In this document: piece after piece, positions 1-11,600 of the stretch | Position numbering within the stretch: the stretch's first letter is position 1 | Layout: each line of letters begins with the position of its first letter | Assembly: GCF_048771995.1 (NCBI RefSeq) | Contig: NC_133025.1 | Coordinates: 6,696,001-6,760,000 of the forward strand | DNA length: 64,000 bases | Source of the DNA: Taeniopygia guttata | Taxonomy: Eukaryota; Chordata; Aves; Passeriformes; Estrildidae | Reading direction: 5' to 3' | Made by a program: the position numbers and the translations under genes | Notes under the pieces: model-generated | Seen by the model: only the letters and a program-made list of their open reading frames with translations | Database searches by the model: none | Told to the model about the DNA's origin: nothing

Positions 1-774
1 CTGGAAGTGTTCAAGACCAGTTTGGACAGGGCTTTGGCCAACCTCATCTTGTGCAAGATGCTCCTGCCATGGTTGGAGCTCTCAAGGGCCCTTCTAACCT
101 AAACCATTCTGTGATCTGTGAGCGAGATGCTCTTCCAGCACCCCCCAGAGGGGAGGACCAGCACTGGCTCCTGCCACGCCACACGGATGCAGGATGTGCA
201 CCAGGCTTCAGCCTGATCTGGGCAGCCACTGACATGTGAAGGAGCTCTCACTGGGACCTTCTACCAGCAGTACCTCCACAGTGCTCCTTGTATAAGGCCA
301 AAAAGGTGTGGTGAGCTGCTGCTTCACTACACTTCACTGGCTCCTTGGAATTGATGGAAGATTACCAGGAACATGTTTTTGCAGGAAGTATTTTCTAAGG
401 CTAAACATTTGATGAGGGTGTGATAATGAATTACCAAGCATATATCTTTGCAGCTACTCCAACCTGTGAGCATTGGTTTGTCCTTCCTGTGTGTTGTTTC
501 CATAGAAGCAGAGCTTAACCTTTTAAGTGCAGATTATAAAGGCACCTAATTCAATTAAAATTAGACTTCAAGCATATCAGTTCGTAATACTCAAGAGTTA
601 TTACATGATTGAATATAGATGTTGTTGATTGGCAAGACCAGTGTGGTTTCTGACTGAGCCAGCTGGAAAAACAGTATCCTGGTGGTAACTTTCAGGGTTT
701 TCCTATGTGTAGTCCACTGGTGGTAAAGTAATTCCTCTAAACTATGGGAATCCAGCATAGAACACAGGAACACA
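1..774. other. Flank downstream of BEND7
   Basis: Intergenic sequence beyond the inferred BEND7 polyadenylation site. The first 120 bases are a CR1 3' end. The rest is A/T-rich with no gene recognised. Confidence 0.5.
3..122 (+). repeat. CR1 LINE, 3' end fragment
   Basis: Matches the 3' terminal part of avian CR1: a GTGTTCAAGACCAGTTTGGA-type start followed by ACCTAAACCATTCTGTGATC. It is the only CR1 copy in the plus orientation here, truncated by the window edge or by its own 5' truncation. Confidence 0.8.
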
Positions 775-2639
775 CATGCAATTAAAGTTATTTATTGTAG
801 GTTTTCTTTTCTGAACTGACAAAGAGGATTTCCCAGAGATCGGTAACACGACACAATGTTATACACCATTTCACAACTAGTCCCTTGTCGCTTTATTAAG
901 AACATAGTAATTTAAAAATATCTAAATATTTACATATTAATAAAACATATATACAGAAAATTGAGACATTTTTAGCTAAATATGGAATGATTTTTTTTTC
1001 TTCTCTCTAATAAACCCTATAAAAAGATTTCTGAAGAAAGTCTGAACAGTAGTCACAGTAAGTAAACACAAATGCAATCTTCCAAATTTACAAAACGCTG
1101 ATTTCATTGCTGAAGGGTTACAACACAACGGACCGGTGCCCCCTGCCCAATGCAGGCAACTCCAAGCCATGAAGGAAGGAAAGACTCAAAATTTAAGGTT
1201 TGCAGTGCACATTCAATCTATTCCACAGTTTCAGAGAGAACATGGTCATTCCTAAAAGTTCATGGAAGGTGGGTGGGGAACAGCTGGGAGCCTGGTTTCT
1301 CAGGTGCCAAGAGAACAAAGTGTTCACATTGGCTTCAGTGTTATTTGTGGGTATTCTGTGACGCCTGAGAAACAGGCATTAGGATTGTTAAAAAAACAGG
1401 TTGAACATTTTAAAAACCATCCCACTCCGTAACAGCACTTCTGTTGAGACACTCAAAGGCCAAATAGTTTCCACAAAATAAAAAAAGTACCTAAGATAAG
1501 ATACACACAGGGAATGGAAACACAATGGCAAAGGCTCTAGCAAGCTCTCCCTCGAATTGCAGGAAATGTGCTCAAACTGCCTGGTGATCAATAGGTGTTG
1601 CAGGTAAGACCTTCCAGATTCCTTTGTGACATTTTTAAAGTGAATTTAGTGCTGATGAAAGGTGCAGAAATGAAGGTTCACAGGGAGGGCCGCACACGGT
1701 TTTACCTTAGCCCTGACCTGACCCTTTCAGTGTCTAAGAGGGTAGTGCAATTTCTTGATCGATTCACTTGTCTTAACTGCTGAGATATCAATACAGTGCC
1801 AGTTGAAAGGTGACTTGTACTTTTAAATAGGTGAGTATTGTTGCCACAGACAGTGGCTGAAAAATCACAGTGAGCAGACCCTCTTCTTAGGAAACAGAAA
1901 ATTAATACATTTTGAAATTGAGGTGATTGAGCAAGCTGGGGGCAACAGTGAGGGGAAAATGACCACCTCCAGCAATCTGCACTACAAAGATACACAAGAG
2001 CCATCCTGCTAGGACCACATATGGGAAATTGTTTGAGGAATAGCTTCTCCTTGCTATAACTAGGAACCTGGGCACTGCTGGGAGAAATCCTGCTTTATTT
2101 CCTCCTAAACCCAGTAAGGACTTTTTTGTGTGTGACTGGTCATTGGTACCGCAGCAGCCAGGAAAGGAAAAGTGGGTCTGTGGAAGCAAAGAGCTTCACC
2201 CAGTCAGAGCTCATTAAGCCCCCAGGGTTCACGGTGGAGAGAGAGGCCACCCTGGTCCCTGGGGACAGAAAGAGTCACAACTTCTTTGTGGTTTAGGATC
2301 AGACACTGCTGGCAAGCATACAAACATGTGGAAAAATACAGTCATGGAGGAAAAACATAGGCAAGAGATGACCTCAGAGTGGATACCCCATTAATTCAGT
2401 AATGCATGGGATGTGGAGGGAAATAATCTTAATTAAAATGAGGAACAATGAAGCAATCTGGTGGTTTCATTACTTGAGGTTACATGGAAAATGCATGGAA
2501 AAAACACAGACTTGTAAGAAAAACTGTATGGATGCCCATGTCTTGTAGTACACTGAAGTTCTCGTGCTGAGCTTGCAGGAACAGTACTCAAAGGAGAGGA
2601 TGTTTTATCTGCTAAGAACACTGATGCAGGATGTGAAAT
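775..2639 (-). other. BEND7: BEND7 3' untranslated region (inferred)
   Basis: Non-coding stretch downstream of the probable BEND7 stop codon. It is A/T-rich towards its end (about 880-1000) and contains no recognised repeat. Three minus-strand AATAAA hexamers lie in it. The one at 791-796 is followed on the minus strand by a GT-rich run (TGTGTGTTCCTGTGTTC, about 761-777), the arrangement expected of a functional cleavage site near 770-780. Its extent depends on the terminal exon call. Confidence 0.5.
791..796 (-). terminator. Distal polyadenylation signal of BEND7
   Basis: AATAAA on the minus strand with a GT-rich downstream element about 15-30 nt further on. A second AATAAA at 892-897 and a proximal one at 2094-2099 could be used alternatively. 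Confidence 0.5.
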
Positions 2640-2698
2640 TCAAACTGAAAAATCTGGGTTTGCATCTATCAGATGGTCTGTTGTGTCGAAAAGGTTAC
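2640..2698 (-). CDS. BEND7: BEND7 probable terminal coding exon 8
   Basis: Inferred. A strong acceptor (a pyrimidine-rich run ending TCTCCCTTCAG) at 2699-2700 opens an exon that joins exon 7 in the correct phase and encodes 19 residues from GNLFDTTDHL to a TGA stop at 2640-2642. The stretch downstream behaves as a 3' UTR, with AATAAA signals at 2094-2099, 892-897 and 791-796 (plus-strand coordinates). I could not confirm this tail against any orthologue, and another terminal exon within the 12.8-kb last intron is possible. Confidence 0.55.
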
Positions 2699-5600
2699 CT
2701 GAAGGGAGAAAGAGTTTGAAAGAATCAGTTAAAAAAATGAAAGAATTTAAGGTATCAGTAATTTGAAAGAAAAAAAATTAGTATTTTAGAATTGTGGAAA
2801 TAATGTATTTGAGTTTTAATTTTAATTAGTGATGGGGCTGAACTGCTGGTGTGCACACAGGCAGCGCTGCTGAATTCCAGTTAGAGTAGAGCTCAACTGG
2901 CTAAAGAAAAGCAAATTAAATAGATTTTTTTGAATACAAAATTTGCCAGCCAAGTTTTTCACACAACATACAGTGCAGCCCATTTCAGATGTAAAGCGCT
3001 CCATTAGTCTTCAGCACAAACTGCACTGCTACGCTCACCCCTTTGAAGTTTAGGTTCTGAAGAAGTGAAAAAAGCACCCCATGAATTTTAAACCTTGAGT
3101 ACATACTTTGGGAATCTTATTTGGTAAAAACCCCCACCACTCCACAGCAGTCTAAATGCATATAGGAGAAAAAAAAAAAATATATACACACACACCTATA
3201 AAAGGTGCACTGTATGATTATATCCCATCTTTTTAAAAGCGCTTTAAGAATGTGCTTTTTCTAAACAGAACAATGAAAAGATGGACAGAAGAATTACTAC
3301 GAGAGCGCTAAGAACACAGGGTAAAGAGAAGACAGACATCAATCAGCCTGAGAGGCAAATACATCCCAAAGAAAAGGGAAGACTCACACAATCATGCATT
3401 GAAAGGATAAAGATTTATATTACAATAAAGGATTTATATTTAAGGTTTTGGAAAAGGTTTTTCTTTTTTTTTTTTTTTTCCTTTTTTTCCCCCCCAAGTT
3501 TCATTTTCTTGATATTGTATTTCAAGAGAAAAGGAGACAACCTATATAGAATTGGATTGTTGCTGTTTTCTTATCATCAGTTTCTTTACCAAGAGATTGC
3601 TCTCATCTTTTCACAAAGCTGTATCACCCCTAGACCTGAGGATTGGGATGTTCGTGTTTCAGCTTCCGTTAGGGATATCAAAATCCTTTCTCATCTTGAA
3701 ATTAACCCCAGTGTGGAGAAACTACACAAACTCTCAGCATGGCTGTGGTCCAAAGCAGGGGTAAGGAGTGCTACCTCATGGTCCTAAACCTGCCTGCATC
3801 TTTCCAATCCAATTTACAAGATGAAGATTCAAGAAAAGGCTGAAGGGTGCTGCAGCTGGCTTAGATTTGTTCTCACATGCAGAATTTATGGGTTATGCCT
3901 TCCTTTTGTTTTTCTTTGAAACCACAAAATCCCAATGCTTTTCGTAAATTGTACACTGAAATAAGATGAGCCTTTTCACAATACCAACTTACACAGAAAG
4001 ACTCTGAAAGGTGCCACATCCTCACCCTGATAAGAGATCTATCTCACACCCTCCAGGTATCCTGTATCACCAAGAAACTAATCAGCCTTTCCACTGAGCC
4101 CACGATAATTACCCCCAGAGCTGTCTGATCTGTCTCAGCTCAGGTCTGGACACAGCCTGCAGCTTTGGTTAGGTGAAAAAGCTGGAATTCTCCGAGAGAC
4201 CTGAGCTTTGATAACATTTGTTAGGGACAATTCTTCTAGTATTTTCTTAAGATTTATCTGTCAATGAACCAAAGTTCCCAACAAGTTTAACTGCCACAGT
4301 TCTTCCAATTTACTTTAAACACCCTTCAATCCACAGCCTTTAAAGCCAAGGCCCTCTTAGTATAGAGGGTGATTTTAACACAGGAGCATCATTTCTGTTC
4401 AGGAGTGCTAAAATGTAATTGGGAAAAATGTCATCCTTAGCTTTATGAGGATGTACCACCTTCATTATTTTTTACCAGGCTTTTGAGTTCCAAAAGAGAT
4501 TTCTGAAAACAAAGCACCCCCTGCTCTCCTCAAATCCCAGGACTCTGCCAGTTTGTGGGCACAGAGGGAGCTGGTTCAGACCTGGCTGTTGGCACTGGCA
4601 CCAACTAACTGCACTTGGAGCCTGGTCCTGCTGGCACCAAAAGAGAGACACCTCCAAACACAACTGCAGCTGACCTGGCCTTCCCTCTGGGAGCAGCTCT
4701 CTTCCCATCAGTGATGGAGATTGTTGAGAGCAACCACACCTGAGGTGCCTCAGATGAAGCATCAGCCAGAGGCTATAATCCAAAATCATACAGACTGAGA
4801 CATTTCAACATCACTAGTTCACACACACCTAGATCTCGTTCATAAATGTCATTGGTGTCACAGGCAGGACTGACAGAGCTGGAAAGGCAGATTTAAGGCA
4901 TCTGAGTTTTCCCTTGTTTTTTGGCACCAACACTTATCACTGATTCTAGTAATTGTCCCTGGGTGCTTCTGCTTCACAGTTTGTTCAGTTATTGAAGATC
5001 AAGAGAACAACTGTTCATGGACAGCTCCCATATCCCATCTTTTCTCCCCATCCAGTCTCCTGCAAGATCCCTCAACCAAGCCAATTCACTCTGGTTTTAT
5101 TACACCAAAGCACCAGGTTAACCACCGATCACAGAGTTACAGCATCATTTAGGTTGGAAAACATACTTAAGATCCTGAACTACTAAGTCCACAACAACCA
5201 TATCCCCAAGTGCCACATCTGTACAACTTTTAAATACCTCCCAGGACTGTGACTCCACCACTTCCCTGGACAGCCTGTTCCAGTGCCTGATAACACTTTT
5301 GGGGAAGAAATTTTTCCTAATACCTGAGGCCATGATTTATCTTATATTAGCTGTCATCTGCAACCAAGGCCCATTGCATGAGGCACTGTACAAACATAGT
5401 CAGAGAGACTTTTCCCCAAAGATTTTTCAAGCTAAACAGAGAAGACAGCTGAATAAATTGCATGCAGACTCTCTTTAAAGAACCTGTCAAGCACCCTTTT
5501 GTAAAACCAGCTGTAGTAAAACAGGGAAAGACCCCTATAAAAATCATATTTCACCTCTTTTGCTACATTCCTTGATACAAAGCAGCTATATTTTGGCTGT

Positions 5601-8600
5601 GTCTCATAATTACTGTCATTATACTTCTGTGTATCACTTTAAATAATCTGCTTCCAACAACAGTTTGAGATTACACAGATCTGTCCTATAAAGAGGCACT
5701 GGCACACATATAATAATGGGTGTGAGTCAAATTCTTGGCTCACAGCCTGTGAGCATCACCTCCCCCCCAATGCAAACTGCAGTGTGGTTTATTTAGGCAT
5801 CCTTCCACAGGTAGTGTGGAGCAGTACACATCACACACAAGCATTTCAGCTCAAAAGCTGCATGCATGGATGCTCAAAGGTGTACAAGCAAACAGACCAC
5901 AGGGGTGTCTGAAATGGAGTAGAAAGGGAGTTGCATTCTCTACCACAACCATCTCAGCATGTTCATCTCCATCCCTGATGTACAACCCGAGCAGTGACTA
6001 CAGAAACTGCTCCAAGAAACATACAGCAAACTGTTAATTCTGCTCCTTAATGTGATTATCGGAGCAATGAGAAGATAACACCACATCACATTAAGAACCT
6101 TTATTAGGGTTCTCTCACAGCGGAGTTGCTTCCCTCCCTGATCAAAGAAACCAACAGGATGTTGTTTGGAAGGGACCTTTCAATGCAGAGCTTCCTGCAT
6201 CTTTCATGGCAGCCGTACCCTGACACATTATTCAGCGGCTGGCCAGGAAAGCAGGACGGCGGCCCAGGCAGCGCGTGCTCCAGCCCCCCTGGGTCCATGC
6301 CAGAACCAGACTGTGGCTGCTTGTCCTCCCAACTGCTCCCTGCTCCTATTCCTTAGTAACTGCACGTGCTCCGACAGCGCTCCACGGCTGGCAGCTGCTG
6401 CTCCAGCACACAGCAGCGGGGTGTGAAAGATCCTTCTCCAGCCCTTCTGCAGGAGAGATCAGGGAGTCCTGGCACAGGAGACAGATGCTGTGATGGTCAC
6501 CAATAGTCTTCTGTCCTCCCCACAGCTGTCAGGTACCGTGTAATGTGCTCAGAAATCCAGCCCTGCCCTGCTCTTCCAGCAATGGCATTGCTGATCTCTA
6601 ACCACCCTTTGTTGTTAAATGAAATAACACAAAACCTCACTATAATCAATGATGTTATTTGTCTGCCCAAGATCCTCTCTCCTTTGGGGATAAGAAGCAG
6701 CATCTCAGTGACATTACAGACTCTGAAATTTAGGGAAATGACCATCTCCCCAGACTCTGGTCCCTCTGGATTTTCAGAGGATGGCAGCTCAGCTCCTACC
6801 ATCCTGGCACTGATGGACCAACTCCTAATGTGAGGGTGCTTCAAATTTCAGTCTCAGTCTGGTGACACTGGTGATTTCAACACCAAATTCAACAGTGTGG
6901 AAAAATGTTATTTCCCAGTCTACACAGCTGCACAGCCAAGCTGCTACATAGCAATTGTCAGGCTTTTAAGGCAGGGTGGCTGCACTTCAAGAATAAGTAA
7001 ACTAACACTTAACTAGCATGTAAATATATCTGCAATCCTTCTGTGAGTCCAAGATATTACAGCTAATACCTCCAACAATTCAACAGATGTGACACTACAA
7101 GTGATTGTGTTTGTCCCTACCAATAACTCTGTTAAGAGATAAAAAATACTCCCAGAAATATCAGGAATGAGCACAAGTCCCTATCTGGCATAAGAAGTGT
7201 AACTTACAGACCTTATTAGCTTAGCTGCTCCCATGGACCTTGAGGTTTTATGAATATGAAATTGAGGGGAAAATTGTAAGATTCTGAGCCATTTGTTTTT
7301 TAACACAGACCATTCAAAACTTTAGATAGCAGAGTCCTGTATGCAATTACCCAGCTGTACATGGCAAGCCAGGATTATTGAAAAGTGCTTCTGTGCCATA
7401 AATAAACAAAACCACATAGAAGACTGATAAAAATTTTCATGCATTTTACCTGTTTGTAGTAGAGAAATGTCCGGCTTCTCATCACAGTCAGTTGCCTCTG
7501 CTGATTACAAATATAAACAAGAAATCTCATTACTTTTACTGAATATGGGAATGCGATTAAAAACCTACAGACTGTGAAGTGATTTTGCATTTTCTATCTA
7601 CTTTCCTCAGCTGCACATTTGCAAGTGCTCTGTTAAAAACTCACTGCTTGGAGGAAAAGGTCATATAATAAAAATGCAAACTTGGACGAGGAAGTTGGGT
7701 ATTAAGAAGCAATTGTGCCAGCAATGGGATGGAGTAACACTTGTAATTTTTAAGGTTCCAGCATGTCTGTATGATAAGAGGAGTTGTGACCACTCGATAA
7801 AGTCACAAGAGAAGTCCCCAGCGGTCATTAGAGGAAGAGCCTTTCAGGCTGGAACTCCACCCACTGACAGTCATCAGATGCCTGCAGGGAAAGGGACACT
7901 CCCATTTCTGCACCCAAACTTCCCATGACCACAGGCAAGCTCACTTTGCAGGGGACAGATTTACTATGGCAAAATGTCTTCAAAATGCAGGTGGGTGCCC
8001 GGTGTAATTAAAAAAGCACGTGACCACACTGGCAATTAACGTGTATATACACACGTGCTTTCAACCCACAGCTTATGCAAGAGGCATTTGACTTAATTTG
8101 GCCCACGGTGAAGAGAGGCTAAAAGCCTAATTTGTTCATTTTGTGTTTGCCAGAGGCCAAGGGAATGCACAGTCATAGCTCGCCTCGCTCAGCAGATGTG
8201 CAGGGACTTGTTAGGCTGTAGTACCCGGGACGTGCATGTGAGCCCTGAGTAAATCAAAGGTGTGTAACAGGAAATCCTTGCCTAACCTAAACAAGCCCTA
8301 TTCAAAATCCTATTACCTTTGTCTTTTGGCACTGCAGCATGATCTTTAAGGCCTTTGAAGCACAATGAGATCTTTGAGGGCACTTCCGCAAATGAGGTGT
8401 GGTCATATAGGACGAGCCCATTATCACTCATTATCACCGAATCACAGAATAGTTTGGGTTGGAAGGCACCTTATAAGTCACCCAGTCCAACCCTCCTGAA
8501 ATTAGCAGGGAGAGAGCTTCAAATAGATCACGTTGCTCAAAGCCCTGACCTTGAATAATTCCAGGGATGGGGCATCCAGCATCTCTCAGAGCAGCCTGTG

Positions 8601-11600
8601 TCAGTGTTTCATCACCCTCATTGTAAAAAATTCTTCCTTATATCTAATCTAAATCAACCATGTTGTGATTTAAAATTATCACCCCTTGTTCTACAAACTA
8701 CATTGTACAAGGTCTCTGTGGTGGATATATATCTGCTCACATCCATTCACTGCACAATATCCACAGGGATTAAAACCAAGGCTGCAGATAAACTAAGCAA
8801 CTCAGTTCACCTCCCACTTAAGACTAAGCTAACTGCCCTGATCATCTTTATCATGGCTCTGCATACGAGGATGTTCAGTTGTTGCCTTCATGATGATAAT
8901 GTCTAATCCAGCTGCTAATCTACATTAGTTTTCTAATGTAATCCATCAACCTTTGTCTCTCCATCCCTGATCCAAGAGACTGCTGTCTCTCCCACATGCC
9001 TGGATGTCAGGTTAGTTTTTAGCTATATGCTCTCAATTCCGCAAAATTAACTGAACCAAAAAAACATAAACAAACTAAAACCCTAGTATCAGGCAGCTTT
9101 CCTCCCACAAAAGGTTTAAATGCAGAGCCCTGATAAATTAATGGCACAGACTTGCAAGAGACACAGTGCCTGGAATTGATACCTTTTTCTGCTTTCTTTG
9201 AGAAGGTGGCACCCTGAGCAGGAACAAATTCAGTGCCTGGTACAGCTCACTGTGAAAACCTTGAATTTTGGAAGGGACAGGTGGCTCACTAAGTGGGAAG
9301 GGATCATCCAGGCTAGTTTGAATCTAGACCAGACACTCAGTGATGGAAGGACTGGATGTGCAAGGGAGGAGTCAGCATGGTGCAACGAGAAGCCAAAACT
9401 CAGCCAATGGGATATACACGGCTTTGAAAACCATGTCAGTCTGAGGCCAGCTTCTAGCAATGCTGTGAAGAACTACCTGCACCAGGTGATTCTGTGGCAC
9501 AGCAACTCAGCATACAAGGGACAAAGCTCCATCTGGCCCCTTGGGTAGAAGGGAGCCAAGTTATGAAAATGGGGGAAGCCAGATCTGAGTGCTGGCAATG
9601 GACTGGAGAGCCTTCCCTCTATGAGTATCAGGGGTGGTGCCAATGGGCTGCCCACTGTAGTGACAGCTTCTCTAGAAATCTCTGCAGCAATTTGTGAAGT
9701 AGCTCCAGAGATGTGGTCACCTTTCTGCCTAACTGCTCTTCTTACACCAGAGGAAGCCAATAATACAGAAAAAACCCAAATGGAAACAAGGAACTTTCAG
9801 AAGGTAAGGACTTGAGTCTTCAACTGTGCAGAACCAAAAGTTACCTGGCTGTTTTAATTTGGCAGAAGACTGATAAATGTGGTTCAGCTCTCCACCAATT
9901 GTTCCAGCCTCATTCCTCATGCCAGCATAAATGTTTATACAGTCACCAAGATCAGATCCAGTAAAAAACTGACAACATGGCCACAGGAATGCCTGTGCCA
10001 GGGCCAGAAAGGGAGTGGGAGTGCAGTAGATGCTCAGAGAGCTACTCACTCCTCTCAGCAGCTGCCAGGATTTGTTTTATGAAACTGGATGTGTAACTGC
10101 AGCTCCAGGTGAAGTACAACACAGGGGAATGGCAAACATCTCGACCTCCTAACATGGATATAAACCACCAGTCTCTTACATGTCATTCCAAGAAGAAAGG
10201 AAGGTTTGCATTTGACAACCACACCTACAGACTGCCAGCCAAACCTCACTGTCTTGAGCCAGCTTTCAAGACAAGGCAAGCAGGAAGAGAGCCTACTGTG
10301 GGAACTCAGAGCCTCTTCTTTGCCCTTTCCTTAGACAGGGTGCAGCAGCTCTAGCAAAATAATGCTGGTCATTTCCTTAGGCTCCCCCCAAATTGTGTAG
10401 TTTCTGAGGTACATGTCTGTCTGTTAAGTGTACACTTGCTGCTTTCTTGGAAAGAAGTACACATGTGCTCAGGGCTGGAGAGTTGACTATAGCAGTTACA
10501 GTTACTGTTTTAATATTGCTGTTTTTTTTATCTAAAATACTGGCCATAAACACACTGTACCACATGCTGGATTTCATCCTACATCCTTCCTGGCCCTGTG
10601 TGTATTGCTAAGCAAAAATCAACCCAATCTCTTGCAGCATATAGATATCGTGTCAAAATCAGAAACCAGGGAATGAGAAGGCTGAAGAAAAATGGAAAGA
10701 AGGAAAAAACCTCACGCAAACAATGGAAGCAGCACTTTGAACAAGGGCATGGGAGAAAAAACATGTTCCCAGAAAAAAAAAATAAATAAATCATATTTCC
10801 AGGAAAAAAAAATTCCTTCTTCCCCACTATTTTACACTGCAACAAATAATATTAATTTTAAACACCAATTCAAGGATTAAGCATCATAGCACACAAGTTA
10901 TTTAAATGAATCTTGCCTGAACATTTTCAGCATGTTTTCCAAAATTGCTCTATTTTCTTTTAAGGAGTCAGGCAATCCAAAGGTTCTGGGTAATCACTTG
11001 GCATGAACAGCTCCTAGACCATGTACTGTGGCAGTGTTAGAACAGAATCACAGCATATCCTGAGTTGGAAGGGACCCACAAGGATCACCCAGCCCCTGGC
11101 CCTGCACAGGACAGCCCCAGGAATCCCACAATGTGGTAATTTCCATATTATTGCTATTACATGTTACCCCCACAGCATCAGCTTTCCCATGGACAGCCGC
11201 TATGGAATAATGGCTCACGGGCTCTTCAAAACATAAAAAGGGAGGAAGAACTTACTGTGGGAGATGTGTGAACCCTGACCTGCTGCTTTTTTATGGATGG
11301 AGAGTTTAGTAATCAAAAGGCTCGAATGCAGTGCCTGCACAGAGGTGACAGGAGCAGCCAGTCAGCTCCCTCTGGTTTTACCCTTTTTAAGATCTCTGTG
11401 ATAATGGCTGACTGTCTCCCTCTGTGCTGCCACTGGCAAGGCCACCAGACACCTGCTCGTGTTCTCTTTTGCAGGGTGAAGGGACCAAGCCAAGCACTGT
11501 AAATTATGAGGCAATTTGCATTGTAATTCATGCTGCTTTAAGAGAGGAAACCCATGCACACGCACTTCCTTTGACTTCTTTCCTTCCAGGGCAACTTTGC

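Noticed and set aside
3281-3787. 168-codon plus-strand open frame
   Set aside because: It runs through a T/C-rich low-complexity tract (runs of Phe) inside a BEND7 intron, with no homology and no splice or promoter context.
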